From positions 1 to 37,717 of the forward strand of contig JAUQYA010000106.1 in assembly GCA_030837785.1 (NCBI GenBank): a stretch of 37,717 nt of DNA, given 5' to 3'. Under the pieces are notes generated by a model. That model was not told the origin of the DNA. It saw nothing but the letters and a program-made list of their open reading frames with translations, and searched no databases. The position numbers were made by a program, and so were the translations under genes. Of this stretch, positions 31,727 to 37,717 are shown one piece after another (position 1 is the stretch's first letter; the number at the start of each line of letters is the position of its first letter). Source of the stretch: Albidovulum sp. (lineage in GTDB: Bacteria > Pseudomonadota > Alphaproteobacteria > Rhodobacterales > Rhodobacteraceae).

Positions 31727-32937
31727 CACAGCCTCTCGATGATCGTGGCCGCGCCCATGCCGGAGGCGATGCAGAGCGTGGCCAGCCCGGTGCCCTTGCC
31801 GGTGCGCTCCAGCTCGTCGAGCAGCGTGCCGATGATGATCGCGCCGGTGGCGCCGAGCGGATGGCCCATCGCGATCGCGCCGCCATTGACGTTGACCCGG
31901 TCGGGCGAGACGCCGAAGGCCTGCATGAAGCGCAGGACGACCGCGGCGAAGGCCTCGTTCACCTCGAAAAGGTCGATGTCGGAGATCGCCATCCCCGCAT
32001 CCCTCAGGATCTTCTCGGTCACCGGCACCGGGCCGGTCAGCATGATCGTCGGGTCGGTGCCGATCTTCGCCGTGGCGCGGATGCGGGCCCGAGGCGTCAG
32101 GCCCCGGCGTTCGCCGAAGGCCTTGCTGCCGATCAGCACCGCCGCCGCACCGTCGACGATCCCGCTCGAGTTGCCGGCATGGTGGATGTGCTCGATCCGC
32201 TCGAGATGGGGGTATTTCATCAGCGCGACCTTGTCGAAGCCGGGCATGACCTCGCCGATGTCCTTGAAGGACGGCTTGAGCGCGCCGAGCGTCTGCATGT
32301 CGGTGCCGGGGCGCATGTATTCGTCATGGTCGAGGATCGGCAGCCCGTTGCGGTCGCGGACCGTCACGACCGACCGGGCGAAACGCCTTTCCGCCCAAGC
32401 GGTTGCCGCGCGCTTCTGCGATTCCACCGCAAGCGCGTCGGCGTCGTCGCGGCTGAAGCCGTATTCGGTGGCGATGATGTCGGCCGAGATGCCCTGCGGC
32501 ACGAAGTAGGTCTTCATCGCCAGGCTCGGATCGACCGCGATCGCCGCCCCGTCCGAACCCATCGCGACGCGGCCCATCATCTCGACGCCCCCGGCGATAT
32601 AGGCCTCGCCGGCGCCGCCCTTCACCTGGTTGGCGGCGAGGTTCACCGCCTCCATCCCGGAGGCGCAGAAGCGGTTGATGGCGAGGCCGGGGATGCGTTC
32701 GTCGAGGTCCGACAGAAGCACGGCAGAACGCGCGAGGCAGCCGCCCTGTTCGCCCACCTGGGTGACGTTGCCCCAGATCACGTCCTCGACGGCGTGGCCG
32801 TCGAGGTGATTGCGCTCCTTCACCGCGTTCAGCACCTTCGCCGACAGCGCGACGGAGGTCACCTCGTGCAGGCTGCCATCGGGCCGCCCCTTGCCGCGCG
32901 GAGTGCGGACGGCGTCGTAGATATAGGCCTCGGTCAT
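31726..32937 (-). CDS. fadA: Acetyl-CoA acyltransferase (thiolase)
   Basis: The 403-residue thiolase has all three catalytic regions: Cys91 in NRFCASGMEAV, His near 359 in NGGAIAMGHPLGATGA, and Cys389 in TLCIASGMGA. It cleaves 3-ketoacyl-CoA with CoA in the last beta-oxidation step. The overall pattern fits degradative acyltransferases. It stands 13 bases after a small secreted-protein gene. Its stop is shared with the cupin 1 start. Its last 41 bases have a diverged copy upstream of cupin 2. Confidence 0.92.
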   Translation of the reverse strand: MTEAYIYDAVRTPRGKGRPDGSLHEVTSVALSAKVLNAVKERNHLDGHAVEDVIWGNVTQVGEQGGCLARSAVLLSDLDERIPGLAINRFCASGMEAVNLAANQVKGGAGEAYIAGGVEMMGRVAMGSDGAAIAVDPSLAMKTYFVPQGISADIIATEYGFSRDDADALAVESQKRAATAWAERRFARSVVTVRDRNGLPILDHDEYMRPGTDMQTLGALKPSFKDIGEVMPGFDKVALMKYPHLERIEHIHHAGNSSGIVDGAAAVLIGSKAFGERRGLTPRARIRATAKIGTDPTIMLTGPVPVTEKILRDAGMAISDIDLFEVNEAFAAVVLRFMQAFGVSPDRVNVNGGAIAMGHPLGATGAIIIGTLLDELERTGKGTGLATLCIASGMGAATIIERL

Positions 32938-32950
32938 GGTCGTCTCCGGT

Positions 32951-33136
32951 TCATTCGGCGGTCTGCACGCAGGTCGTCTTCACCGTGATCACCCGGGTCT
33001 TGAGCTGTTCCTCGAACTTCGCCCTCGCCCCTTCGCAGAGCGCCTCGGTGGCGAATTCCTGTTTCTCGACATGCACTTCGTGGCGCACGTTCTCGAGCGT
33101 CACGGTGTAGACGATGGCGATCAGCATCCATTTCAT
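32951..33136 (-). CDS. Small secreted or membrane-anchored protein (61 aa)
   Basis: The ATG at 33136 follows GAGGAG. The peptide opens MKWMLIAIVYTVTL, a short hydrophobic segment, then has a charged body with two cysteines (EALCEGAR and KTTCVQTAE). The cysteine pair could form a disulphide after export. No named family is recognised. It lies 13 bases upstream of the thiolase gene and probably shares its transcript. Whether the hydrophobic segment is a cleaved signal or an anchor cannot be told. Confidence 0.6.
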   Translation of the reverse strand: MKWMLIAIVYTVTLENVRHEVHVEKQEFATEALCEGARAKFEEQLKTRVITVKTTCVQTAE

Positions 33137-33482
33137 CGGGAAGGCTCCTCGGTTCGGGCCCGGTCGGACGGCTTGCGGCCGGGCGTCAGGTCGCAGGTGC
33201 GGTTCGGGCCGGGCAGGACGCGCTCCGGCCCGGGTGCGGAGGCGGGGGTTTCACACCCCCGCGCCCCCGTGGGGTATTTTCTCAACGAAGAAGAAGGATT
33301 TGTTAACCAGAATCGGGCGAGGCTGACCCCGCGGTACAGGCTGGGGAGCCGATGACCGTCAACGGAGAAGCCGCCCCGGTCGTCGCGAGAAGCACCCCGA
33401 GTTCGAGGGCCGGCGCGACGGCCGGGGTGCACCGCCTCCGGTTTCTTCGTTGCCGAAATACCCATCCCGCCCTCTCCCTTTC
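33137..33482. other. 346-base intergenic stretch
   Basis: No convincing gene is present; the open frame through it is a by-product of GC bias. It contains the second GC-hairpin repeat (33241-33293) and two copies of GGTTCGGGCC exactly 50 bases apart (33151 and 33201). It separates the dehydrogenase part of the cluster from the thiolase part, so a second promoter may lie here. I could not point to clear -35/-10 elements. Confidence 0.5.
33241..33293 (-). repeat. GC-hairpin repeat, copy 2
   Basis: It contains a perfect hairpin GCGGGGGT-TTCAC-ACCCCCGC (33242-33262), then a second GC block and GTATTTTCTCAACGAAGAAG. Read on the minus strand it aligns with copy 1 at 27924-27976. As I recall, similar hairpin-plus-GTATTT elements are common near gene ends in Rhodobacteraceae. 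Confidence 0.65.
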
Positions 33483-33695
33483 TCACGCCCTGCGGTCATC
33501 GAGCTCGGCCTTGAACAGGCGCAGCCTGTGGGCCAGCGTGTCGCGGTCGACGACCGAGGCGAAATTCTCGAAGAGGAAGGTCAGAGTCTCGTCCGGCGTC
33601 AGCCCGGCCTCACCGGAGAAGCGGACGAGCGCGCGGTGCGCGTCGTTCGTCAGCGCGACCGGGAAGCGGCGGGTCAGGCGCAGGCGTTTCGGCAT
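33483..33695 (-). CDS. Small protein, possible ribbon-helix-helix (70 aa)
   Basis: The start at 33695 follows CCGGAGGAG; an in-frame longer start upstream has no such site. The product is basic at the front (MPKRLRLTRRFPVALTNDAHRALVRFSGEAGLTPDETLTFLFENF). It has a short strand then two helices, which resembles a ribbon-helix-helix DNA-binding fold, but no family motif proves it. It starts 66 bases after the dehydrogenase stop on the same strand and may modulate the cluster. Confidence 0.6.
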   Translation of the reverse strand: MPKRLRLTRRFPVALTNDAHRALVRFSGEAGLTPDETLTFLFENFASVVDRDTLAHRLRLFKAELDDRRA

Positions 33696-33761
33696 CTCTC
33701 CTCCGGTCCGGCGCGGCGCCCCGCCCGGGGCGCCGCGCGCATTCTCCTGGACGCGCAAAGC

Positions 33762-35540
33762 CTAGAACGCTTCGGCGGGCAATGCCATCACCGGATCGGC
33801 GCCCGACTGGATGCGGGCGAGGTGGGTGGCCGTCATCGGCAGCTGGCGTGCCATGTAATAGCGCCCGGTGGCGAGCTTGGTCTCGTAGAACGCCGCGTCG
33901 GGGGTGCCTGCGTCGAGCGCCGCGAGCGCGGCCCCTGCCATCCGCGCCCACATCAGCCCGAGGCAGACATGGCCGAAGAGGTGCATGAAGTCGTAGGATC
34001 CGGCGAGCGCGGCGTTGGGATTCTTCATGCCGTTCGCCATGAAGAACATCCCCGCCGCCTGCAGGTCCTTCGACGCGGCCTTGAGCGGATCGAGGAAATC
34101 CGCCTTCAGCCGGTCGTCGCCCTCGTTCTCCTTCAGGAAGGTCTTGACCATCTCGAAGAAGGCCATGACGTGCCTGCCGCCGTCGGCGGCGAGCTTGCGG
34201 CCGACGAGGTCGAGCGCCTGCACGCCGTTGGCGCCCTCGTAGATCATGGCGATGCGGGCGTCGCGGACGAACTGCGACATGCCCTGTTCCTCGATGTAGC
34301 CGTGGCCGCCGTAGACCTGCTGGGCGCCGACCGTGGTCTCGAACCCCTTGTCGGTGAGGAAACCCTTGATGACGGGGGTGAGGAGCGAGATCATCCCCTC
34401 GGCCGCCGCGTCGCCGGTCCGGTGCGCGCGGTCGATCATCGTGGCGCCCCAGAAGGTGAAGGCGCGGGCCCCTTCGACGAAGCTCTTCTGGTCCATCAGG
34501 GTGCGGCGGATGTCGGGATGGACGATCAGCGGATCGGCCGGGCCGGCGGGGTTCTCGGTGCCCGTCACCGCGCGGCCCTGGAGCCGCTCTTTCGCATAGG
34601 CCACCGCGTTCTGATAGGCGGCCTCTGCCACCGCGTAGCCCTGGAGCCCGACGCCGAGCCGCGCCTCGTTCATCATCGTGAACATGTTGCGCATGCCCTT
34701 GTGCAGCTCTCCCAGAAGGAAGCCGGTGGCGCCGTCGTAGTTCATCACGCAGGTGGCGTTGCCGTGGATGCCCATCTTCCGCTCGATCTTGCCGACCGAG
34801 ACCGCATTGCGCGGGCCGAGGCCGCCGTCCGGCTTCACCATGAACTTCGGTACGATGAAGAGCGAGATGCCCCTGGTGCCCTCGCCGCCGCCCGGCGCCT
34901 TGGCCAGGACGAGGTGGATGACGTTCTCGGCAAGGTCGTGGTCGCCCGCCGAGATGAAGATCTTCTGGCCGGTGATCCGGTAGCTGCCGTCCGCCTGCGG
35001 TTCCGCCCGGGTGCGCAGAAGCCCGAGGTCGGTGCCGCAATGCGGTTCGGTCAGGTTCATCGTCCCGGTCCAGTCGAGCGCGACCATCTTCGGAAGGTAG
35101 GTCGCCTTCTGCGCCTCGCTCCCGTGGGCGAGGATCGCCCCGATCGCGCCGTGGGTCAGGCCCTGATACATGTTGAAGGCCATGTTGGCCGAGACGAAGA
35201 TCTCGCCCACCGCGGTGCCGACGATATAGGGCAGGTTCTGCCCGCCGTAGGCCTCCGGCAGGTCGAGCCCGTTCCAGCCGCCGTCCTTCATGGCCTGGAA
35301 GGCCCGCCCGAAGCCCTCGGGCGTATGGACCACGCCGTTTTCCAGCCGGCAGCCCTCCCGGTCCCCGGTCGGGTTCAGGGGCGCCAGCACCTCGCCGGCG
35401 ATCCTGCCCGCCTCGTCGAGGATTGCCGAGGTGAAGTCGGGCGCGAGTTCCGCGTAGCCCGGCACGTCGCTTTTCGAGACCTGCAGCACCTCGTCGAGAA
35501 CGAACTGCATGTCGCGGAGCGGGGCGGCGTAGCTGGGCAT
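33762..35540 (-). CDS. Acyl-CoA dehydrogenase with extra C-terminal domain (592 aa)
   Basis: The 592-residue flavoprotein is longer than the classical 380-residue dehydrogenases and belongs to the group that includes DmdC. Features are NLTEPHCGTDLGLLRTRA (FAD/substrate region), the VYGGHGYIEEQGMSQFVRDARIAMIYEGANGVQALDL segment with the catalytic-base Glu, and a C-terminal helical domain. It forms trans-2-enoyl-CoA and passes electrons to ETF. The ATG at 35540 follows GGGAGGAG. It lies 34 bases downstream of a MerR gene. A DMSP-type substrate (methylmercaptopropionyl-CoA) is possible, but DmdA and DmdD are not in the window, so ordinary fatty acids are as likely. Confidence 0.9.
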   Translation of the reverse strand: MPSYAAPLRDMQFVLDEVLQVSKSDVPGYAELAPDFTSAILDEAGRIAGEVLAPLNPTGDREGCRLENGVVHTPEGFGRAFQAMKDGGWNGLDLPEAYGGQNLPYIVGTAVGEIFVSANMAFNMYQGLTHGAIGAILAHGSEAQKATYLPKMVALDWTGTMNLTEPHCGTDLGLLRTRAEPQADGSYRITGQKIFISAGDHDLAENVIHLVLAKAPGGGEGTRGISLFIVPKFMVKPDGGLGPRNAVSVGKIERKMGIHGNATCVMNYDGATGFLLGELHKGMRNMFTMMNEARLGVGLQGYAVAEAAYQNAVAYAKERLQGRAVTGTENPAGPADPLIVHPDIRRTLMDQKSFVEGARAFTFWGATMIDRAHRTGDAAAEGMISLLTPVIKGFLTDKGFETTVGAQQVYGGHGYIEEQGMSQFVRDARIAMIYEGANGVQALDLVGRKLAADGGRHVMAFFEMVKTFLKENEGDDRLKADFLDPLKAASKDLQAAGMFFMANGMKNPNAALAGSYDFMHLFGHVCLGLMWARMAGAALAALDAGTPDAAFYETKLATGRYYMARQLPMTATHLARIQSGADPVMALPAEAF

Positions 35541-35574
35541 GGTCGGGTCTCCTCCCTTGGGGTGTCTGTCGGGC

Positions 35575-35967
35575 TCAGGCTGCGGTGGCGTTCTGTCCGG
35601 CCAGCATCGTCCGGCCGAGGGCGATCTGCTCGCCGAGGTCGGCGATCGCCGCGTCAAGCTCGTCGCGCTGGCGCTGCATCTCGGCCAGCCGCTGTTCGGC
35701 CATCTCGAGTGTGCGCGTGATCTGCGTGCGCTGCTGGTCGCCGAGGCTGTAGAGGTCGAGAAGCTGGCGGATGTCCTCGAGGCTGAAGCCGAAGCGCTTG
35801 CCGCGCAGGATCAGCTTGAGCCGGCCGCGGTCGCGGCGGGTGAAGAGGCGCTTCTGCCCGTCACGGATCGGAAACAGAAGCTCCTTCGCCTCGTAGAACC
35901 GCAGCGCGCGGGGCGTCACGTCGAAAGCGTCGCACATCTCGCGGATGGTCATCAGGTCGTCGCTCAT
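35575..35967 (-). CDS. MerR-family regulator 1
   Basis: The 130-residue protein has the MerR winged-helix domain (about 5-75: MTIREMCDAFDVTPRALRFYEAKELL, then LILRGKRFGFSLEDIRQLL) and then a coiled coil (about 85-120) without a metal- or ligand-binding C-terminal domain. I chose the ATG at 35967 because GGAAGG is correctly spaced; an upstream ATG at 35982 is possible. Similar short MerR regulators (LiuR type) control acyl-CoA and amino-acid breakdown genes. It sits directly upstream of the acyl-CoA dehydrogenase and has palindromes with ACGT cores ahead of it. Confidence 0.85.
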   Translation of the reverse strand: MSDDLMTIREMCDAFDVTPRALRFYEAKELLFPIRDGQKRLFTRRDRGRLKLILRGKRFGFSLEDIRQLLDLYSLGDQQRTQITRTLEMAEQRLAEMQRQRDELDAAIADLGEQIALGRTMLAGQNATAA

Positions 35968-36042
35968 GAATGGGCCTTCCATGAATTGCCGTAGCGTCAT
36001 GGTCAGGCAGATCGGCTGTTCGGGACCACCTTACAAGGGAAG

Positions 36043-36090
36043 TTGACGTGTACGTCACCGTAACGTGGCGTCACGGAACAGGTGACGTAA
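36043..36090. promoter_or_regulatory. ACGT-core palindrome array upstream of merR1
   Basis: Three elements lie in tandem. TGACGT-GT-ACGTCA at 36044-36057 is a perfect dyad. CCGTAACG-TGG-CGTCACGG at 36058-36076 has one mismatch. GTGACGTAA at 36082-36090 is a half site. ACGT-core dyads of this kind resemble LiuR-like MerR operators. They lie between the two merR genes, so auto-regulation of merR1 and the dehydrogenase is likely. Confidence 0.55.
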
Positions 36091-36178
36091 TGTCCGTGCC
36101 GGCGGGTGCGTGGCGGCGAAATTTCGTTGCGCCGGCGGAAGGCACCTGCAAGGGGGCGGCGGCCGGCGCGCCGCGCCC

Positions 36179-36550
36179 TCAGGGCTTCAGCGACTCGGCC
36201 GTCCGGTCGCGCAGCGCCCTGAGGTCGGCGATCGTGACGTCGAGTTCCGAGCGCTGGCGTTCCAGCCCGGCAAGCCGGCGGTCGGCAAGCTCGATCCAGA
36301 CCTGATACTGCTCATGCGTGCCCCTGGCGCTGTAGAGCATGAGCCACTGGCGGATTTCCTCGAGGCTGAAGCCGAAGCGGCGGCCGCGCAGGATCAGCGT
36401 CATCCGCGCCACCTCGCGCGGGCCGTAGAAGCGGTTGCGACCCTCCTTCAGCGGCGCCAGCAACTCGATGTATTCGTAATAGCGCAGGGTCCGCGGCGTC
36501 ACGTCGAAGCGCGCGCACATCTCCTTGAAGCTCAGGCGTTCTTCGGCCAT
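36179..36550 (-). CDS. MerR-family regulator 2
   Basis: The 123-residue protein is a paralogue of regulator 1. It has the MerR DNA-binding domain (KEMCARFDVTPRTLRYYEYIELL, LILRGRRFGFSLEEIRQWL) and a coiled-coil tail, again without an effector domain. The ATG at 36550 follows GGGAGG. Divergent from it are the thioesterase genes, so it may act on both sides. It stands 211 bases ahead of merR1, with the ACGT palindromes between. Heterodimers of the two regulators are conceivable, but no evidence is seen. Confidence 0.85.
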   Translation of the reverse strand: MAEERLSFKEMCARFDVTPRTLRYYEYIELLAPLKEGRNRFYGPREVARMTLILRGRRFGFSLEEIRQWLMLYSARGTHEQYQVWIELADRRLAGLERQRSELDVTIADLRALRDRTAESLKP

Positions 36551-36692
36551 CGCGGTCCTCCCGCGACCGACTGTAGCGGCGGCATGGCCATCCTTCAACG
36601 CGGATGCGCGGGCGGGGCGGGCGGATTCGGCCCTTGCGGCCACCGCGCGGACGGCGAATAAATCGGCCGGGCAGAGACCGGAGGGGCCGGGG

Positions 36693-37130
36693 ATGGACGA
36701 GAAGAAACGCAAGGCGGCGCGGCAGTTCATCGAGGCGATCCCGCATTCGCGCGCACTCGGCATGGTGCTCGACCTCATCGGCGACGGCGTGGCGGTGATC
36801 TCGATGCCCTGGGACGCGCGCCTCGTCGGCGATCCGCAGACCGGGGTGATCCACGGCGGCGCGGTCTCGGCGCTGATGGACACCTGCGCCGGGGCGGCGG
36901 TGATGAGCCATCCGACGGGGGCGGCGGGGACCGCCACGCTCGACCTCAGGATCGACTACATGCGCCCGGCGCGGCCGGGAGACCGGATCACGGCGCGGGC
37001 CGAGTGCTACCATGCCACCCGCTCGGTGGCCTTCGTGCGCGCGACCGCGCATGACGGCGACAGCGAACGCCCGGTCGCCACCGCGACCGGCGCCTTCACG
37101 CTCGAGCACCCCGCCGGAGAGCGGGCATGA
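36693..37130 (+). CDS. Hotdog-fold thioesterase 1 (PaaI-like)
   Basis: The 145-residue protein shows the PaaI/hotdog signature TGVIHGGAVSALMDTCAGAAV and the TLDLRIDYMRPARPGDRI strand. These enzymes cleave acyl-CoA or aryl-CoA thioesters and release blocked CoA. The ATG at 36693 follows GGAGGGG. Its end overlaps the next thioesterase (ATGA), so the two are translated together. Its place beside beta-oxidation genes suggests CoA recovery or removal of dead-end acyl-CoAs. Confidence 0.87.
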   Translation: MDEKKRKAARQFIEAIPHSRALGMVLDLIGDGVAVISMPWDARLVGDPQTGVIHGGAVSALMDTCAGAAVMSHPTGAAGTATLDLRIDYMRPARPGDRITARAECYHATRSVAFVRATAHDGDSERPVATATGAFTLEHPAGERA

Positions 37131-37675
37131 GCCGCAGGCCCGCACCCGAACCCGTGCAGGTGGTCAAGGAGCGCCGCGACGCTGCGCTGAAGGCGCTGGT
37201 GCACGGCGTGCCCTACATCCAGTTCCTCGGGATCGAGTTCGACCGCAGGGGCGACGAACTGACCTCGGTCCTGCCGTTCGACGGGAAGCTGATCGGCAAC
37301 CCGCTCCTGCCGGCGCTGCACGGGGGCGTGACCGCGGCCTTTCTCGAGGTGACCGCGATCATCGGCCTGGCCTGGTCCTTCGTCTGGGAGGACATGGAGT
37401 GCGGCCGGCTCGACCCGCGGAGCCTTGGACCCGATCACCTGCCGCGGCTGCCGAAGACGATCGACTTCACCGTCGATTATCTGCGGTCGGGCCTGCCGCG
37501 CGACGCCTATGCGCGGGCGCGGGTCAACCGGTCGGGCCGGCGCTATGCCAGCGTGCATGTCGAGGCATGGCAGGACAACCGCGCCCGGCTCTTTGCGCAG
37601 GCCACCGGCCATTTCCTGATGCCGGAGCGGGCCCTGCCGGCCGACGCGAGCCGCGATGCCAGCCCCAACGGATGA
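37127..37675 (+). CDS. Hotdog-fold thioesterase 2 (PaaI-like)
   Basis: The 182-residue protein is a distant relative of its neighbour: LLPALHGGVTAAFLEVTAIIGL matches the hotdog helix and TIDFTVDYLRSGLPRDAY the central strands. It has a longer N terminus and a loop insertion (about 85-110: VWEDMECGRLDPRSLG). Paired hotdog proteins often form mixed dimers in which one copy carries the active site. The ATG at 37127 overlaps the upstream stop. Its last 20 bases overlap the next gene. Confidence 0.82.
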   Translation: MSRRPAPEPVQVVKERRDAALKALVHGVPYIQFLGIEFDRRGDELTSVLPFDGKLIGNPLLPALHGGVTAAFLEVTAIIGLAWSFVWEDMECGRLDPRSLGPDHLPRLPKTIDFTVDYLRSGLPRDAYARARVNRSGRRYASVHVEAWQDNRARLFAQATGHFLMPERALPADASRDASPNG

Positions 37676-37717
37676 GATCACCCATCGGCGGGTCCTGAAG
37701 ATCGCGCTGCCCATCGT
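37656..37717 (+). CDS. MATE-family transporter, N-terminal fragment (cut by window edge)
   Basis: Only the first 20 codons are in the window. They read MPAPTDEITHRRVLKIALPI, which is how DinF-type MATE transporters often begin (a short polar leader followed by R-V-L-x-I-A-L-P). The start ATG at 37656 lies inside the end of thioesterase 2, a coupled arrangement. The assignment depends on a short piece and is tentative. Confidence 0.5.
   Translation, partial: MPAPTDEITHRRVLKIALPI

Noticed and set aside
33133..33486. 117-codon minus-strand frame in the gap before the thiolase group
   Set aside because: It translates the hairpin repeat and GC-rich spacer, has no ribosome site and no recognisable domain.
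33762..35540. DMSP demethylation pathway (DmdB/DmdC)
   Set aside because: The synthetase and dehydrogenase resemble DmdB and DmdC, but dmdA and dmdD are absent and the neighbours are ordinary beta-oxidation genes.
33450..35720. 756-codon plus-strand open frame across the acyl-CoA dehydrogenase
   Set aside because: It is antisense to a complete dehydrogenase with the catalytic Glu; no motif of its own.

Overview
The window is about 37.7 kb of GC-rich, densely coded chromosome. It most likely comes from an alphaproteobacterium of the Rhodobacterales (Rhodobacteraceae/Paracoccaceae). The inference rests on remembered family resemblances: the BetI/ChoX pair, a long MaeB-type malic enzyme, a 592-residue acyl-CoA dehydrogenase beside MerR genes, entericidin-type lipoproteins, the GC-hairpin/GTATTT repeat family and a full CtrA-type box. 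The genus is not resolved. I see no rRNA, tRNA, CRISPR array, insertion sequence, prophage or plasmid gene, so this reads as core chromosome with local rearrangements.

Layout. 1-2054: a zinc alcohol dehydrogenase (cut by the window edge) and choX (choline-binding protein), divergent from a betI-like repressor gene. 2088-3887: lepA. 3.9-6.4 kb: several very small genes (lipoproteins, membrane peptides, DGC and GYD proteins) with a REP-like pair, short tandem repeats and a CtrA-type box. 6.4-10 kb: alpha/beta hydrolase, a membrane protein, glyA and nadK. 10-13 kb: a sigma-54 activator coupled to a soluble hybrid histidine kinase with no sensor domain. 13-17.5 kb: prpE (propionyl-CoA synthetase), with a cluster of TTTGCA motifs upstream, and maeB (malic enzyme). 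17.9-22.4 kb: a tightly overlapped nucleoside-salvage operon, cdd-deoA-deoB-add-upp. 22.4-27.9 kb: a SPOR-domain protein, a degenerate M48-peptidase-like membrane protein, an acyl-CoA synthetase, and an EamA transporter coupled to a sulfotransferase.

28-36.6 kb, mostly minus strand: a beta-oxidation region. In transcription order it runs merR2, merR1, acyl-CoA dehydrogenase, a small possible ribbon-helix-helix protein, a small secreted protein, thiolase, cupin 1, an NTF2/SnoaL-like protein, a 33-codon sORF, cupin 2 and the FadB/FadJ-type multifunctional enzyme. The end is two hotdog thioesterases and the start of a MATE transporter on the plus strand.

How the genes work together. PrpE, the acyl-CoA synthetase, the dehydrogenase, thiolase, FadJ, thioesterases and malic enzyme together activate, oxidise and route short and medium acyl chains into central metabolism. 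The MerR pair, with ACGT-core palindromes upstream of merR1, is the likely switch for the oxidation genes. The most unusual point is the cupin-SnoaL-sORF-cupin insert between thiolase and FadJ. The sORF ends with a recognisable copy of the thiolase 3' end, placed just before a paralogous cupin. This points to a past duplication of the thiolase-cupin junction and suggests a lineage-specific addition to a standard beta-oxidation operon.
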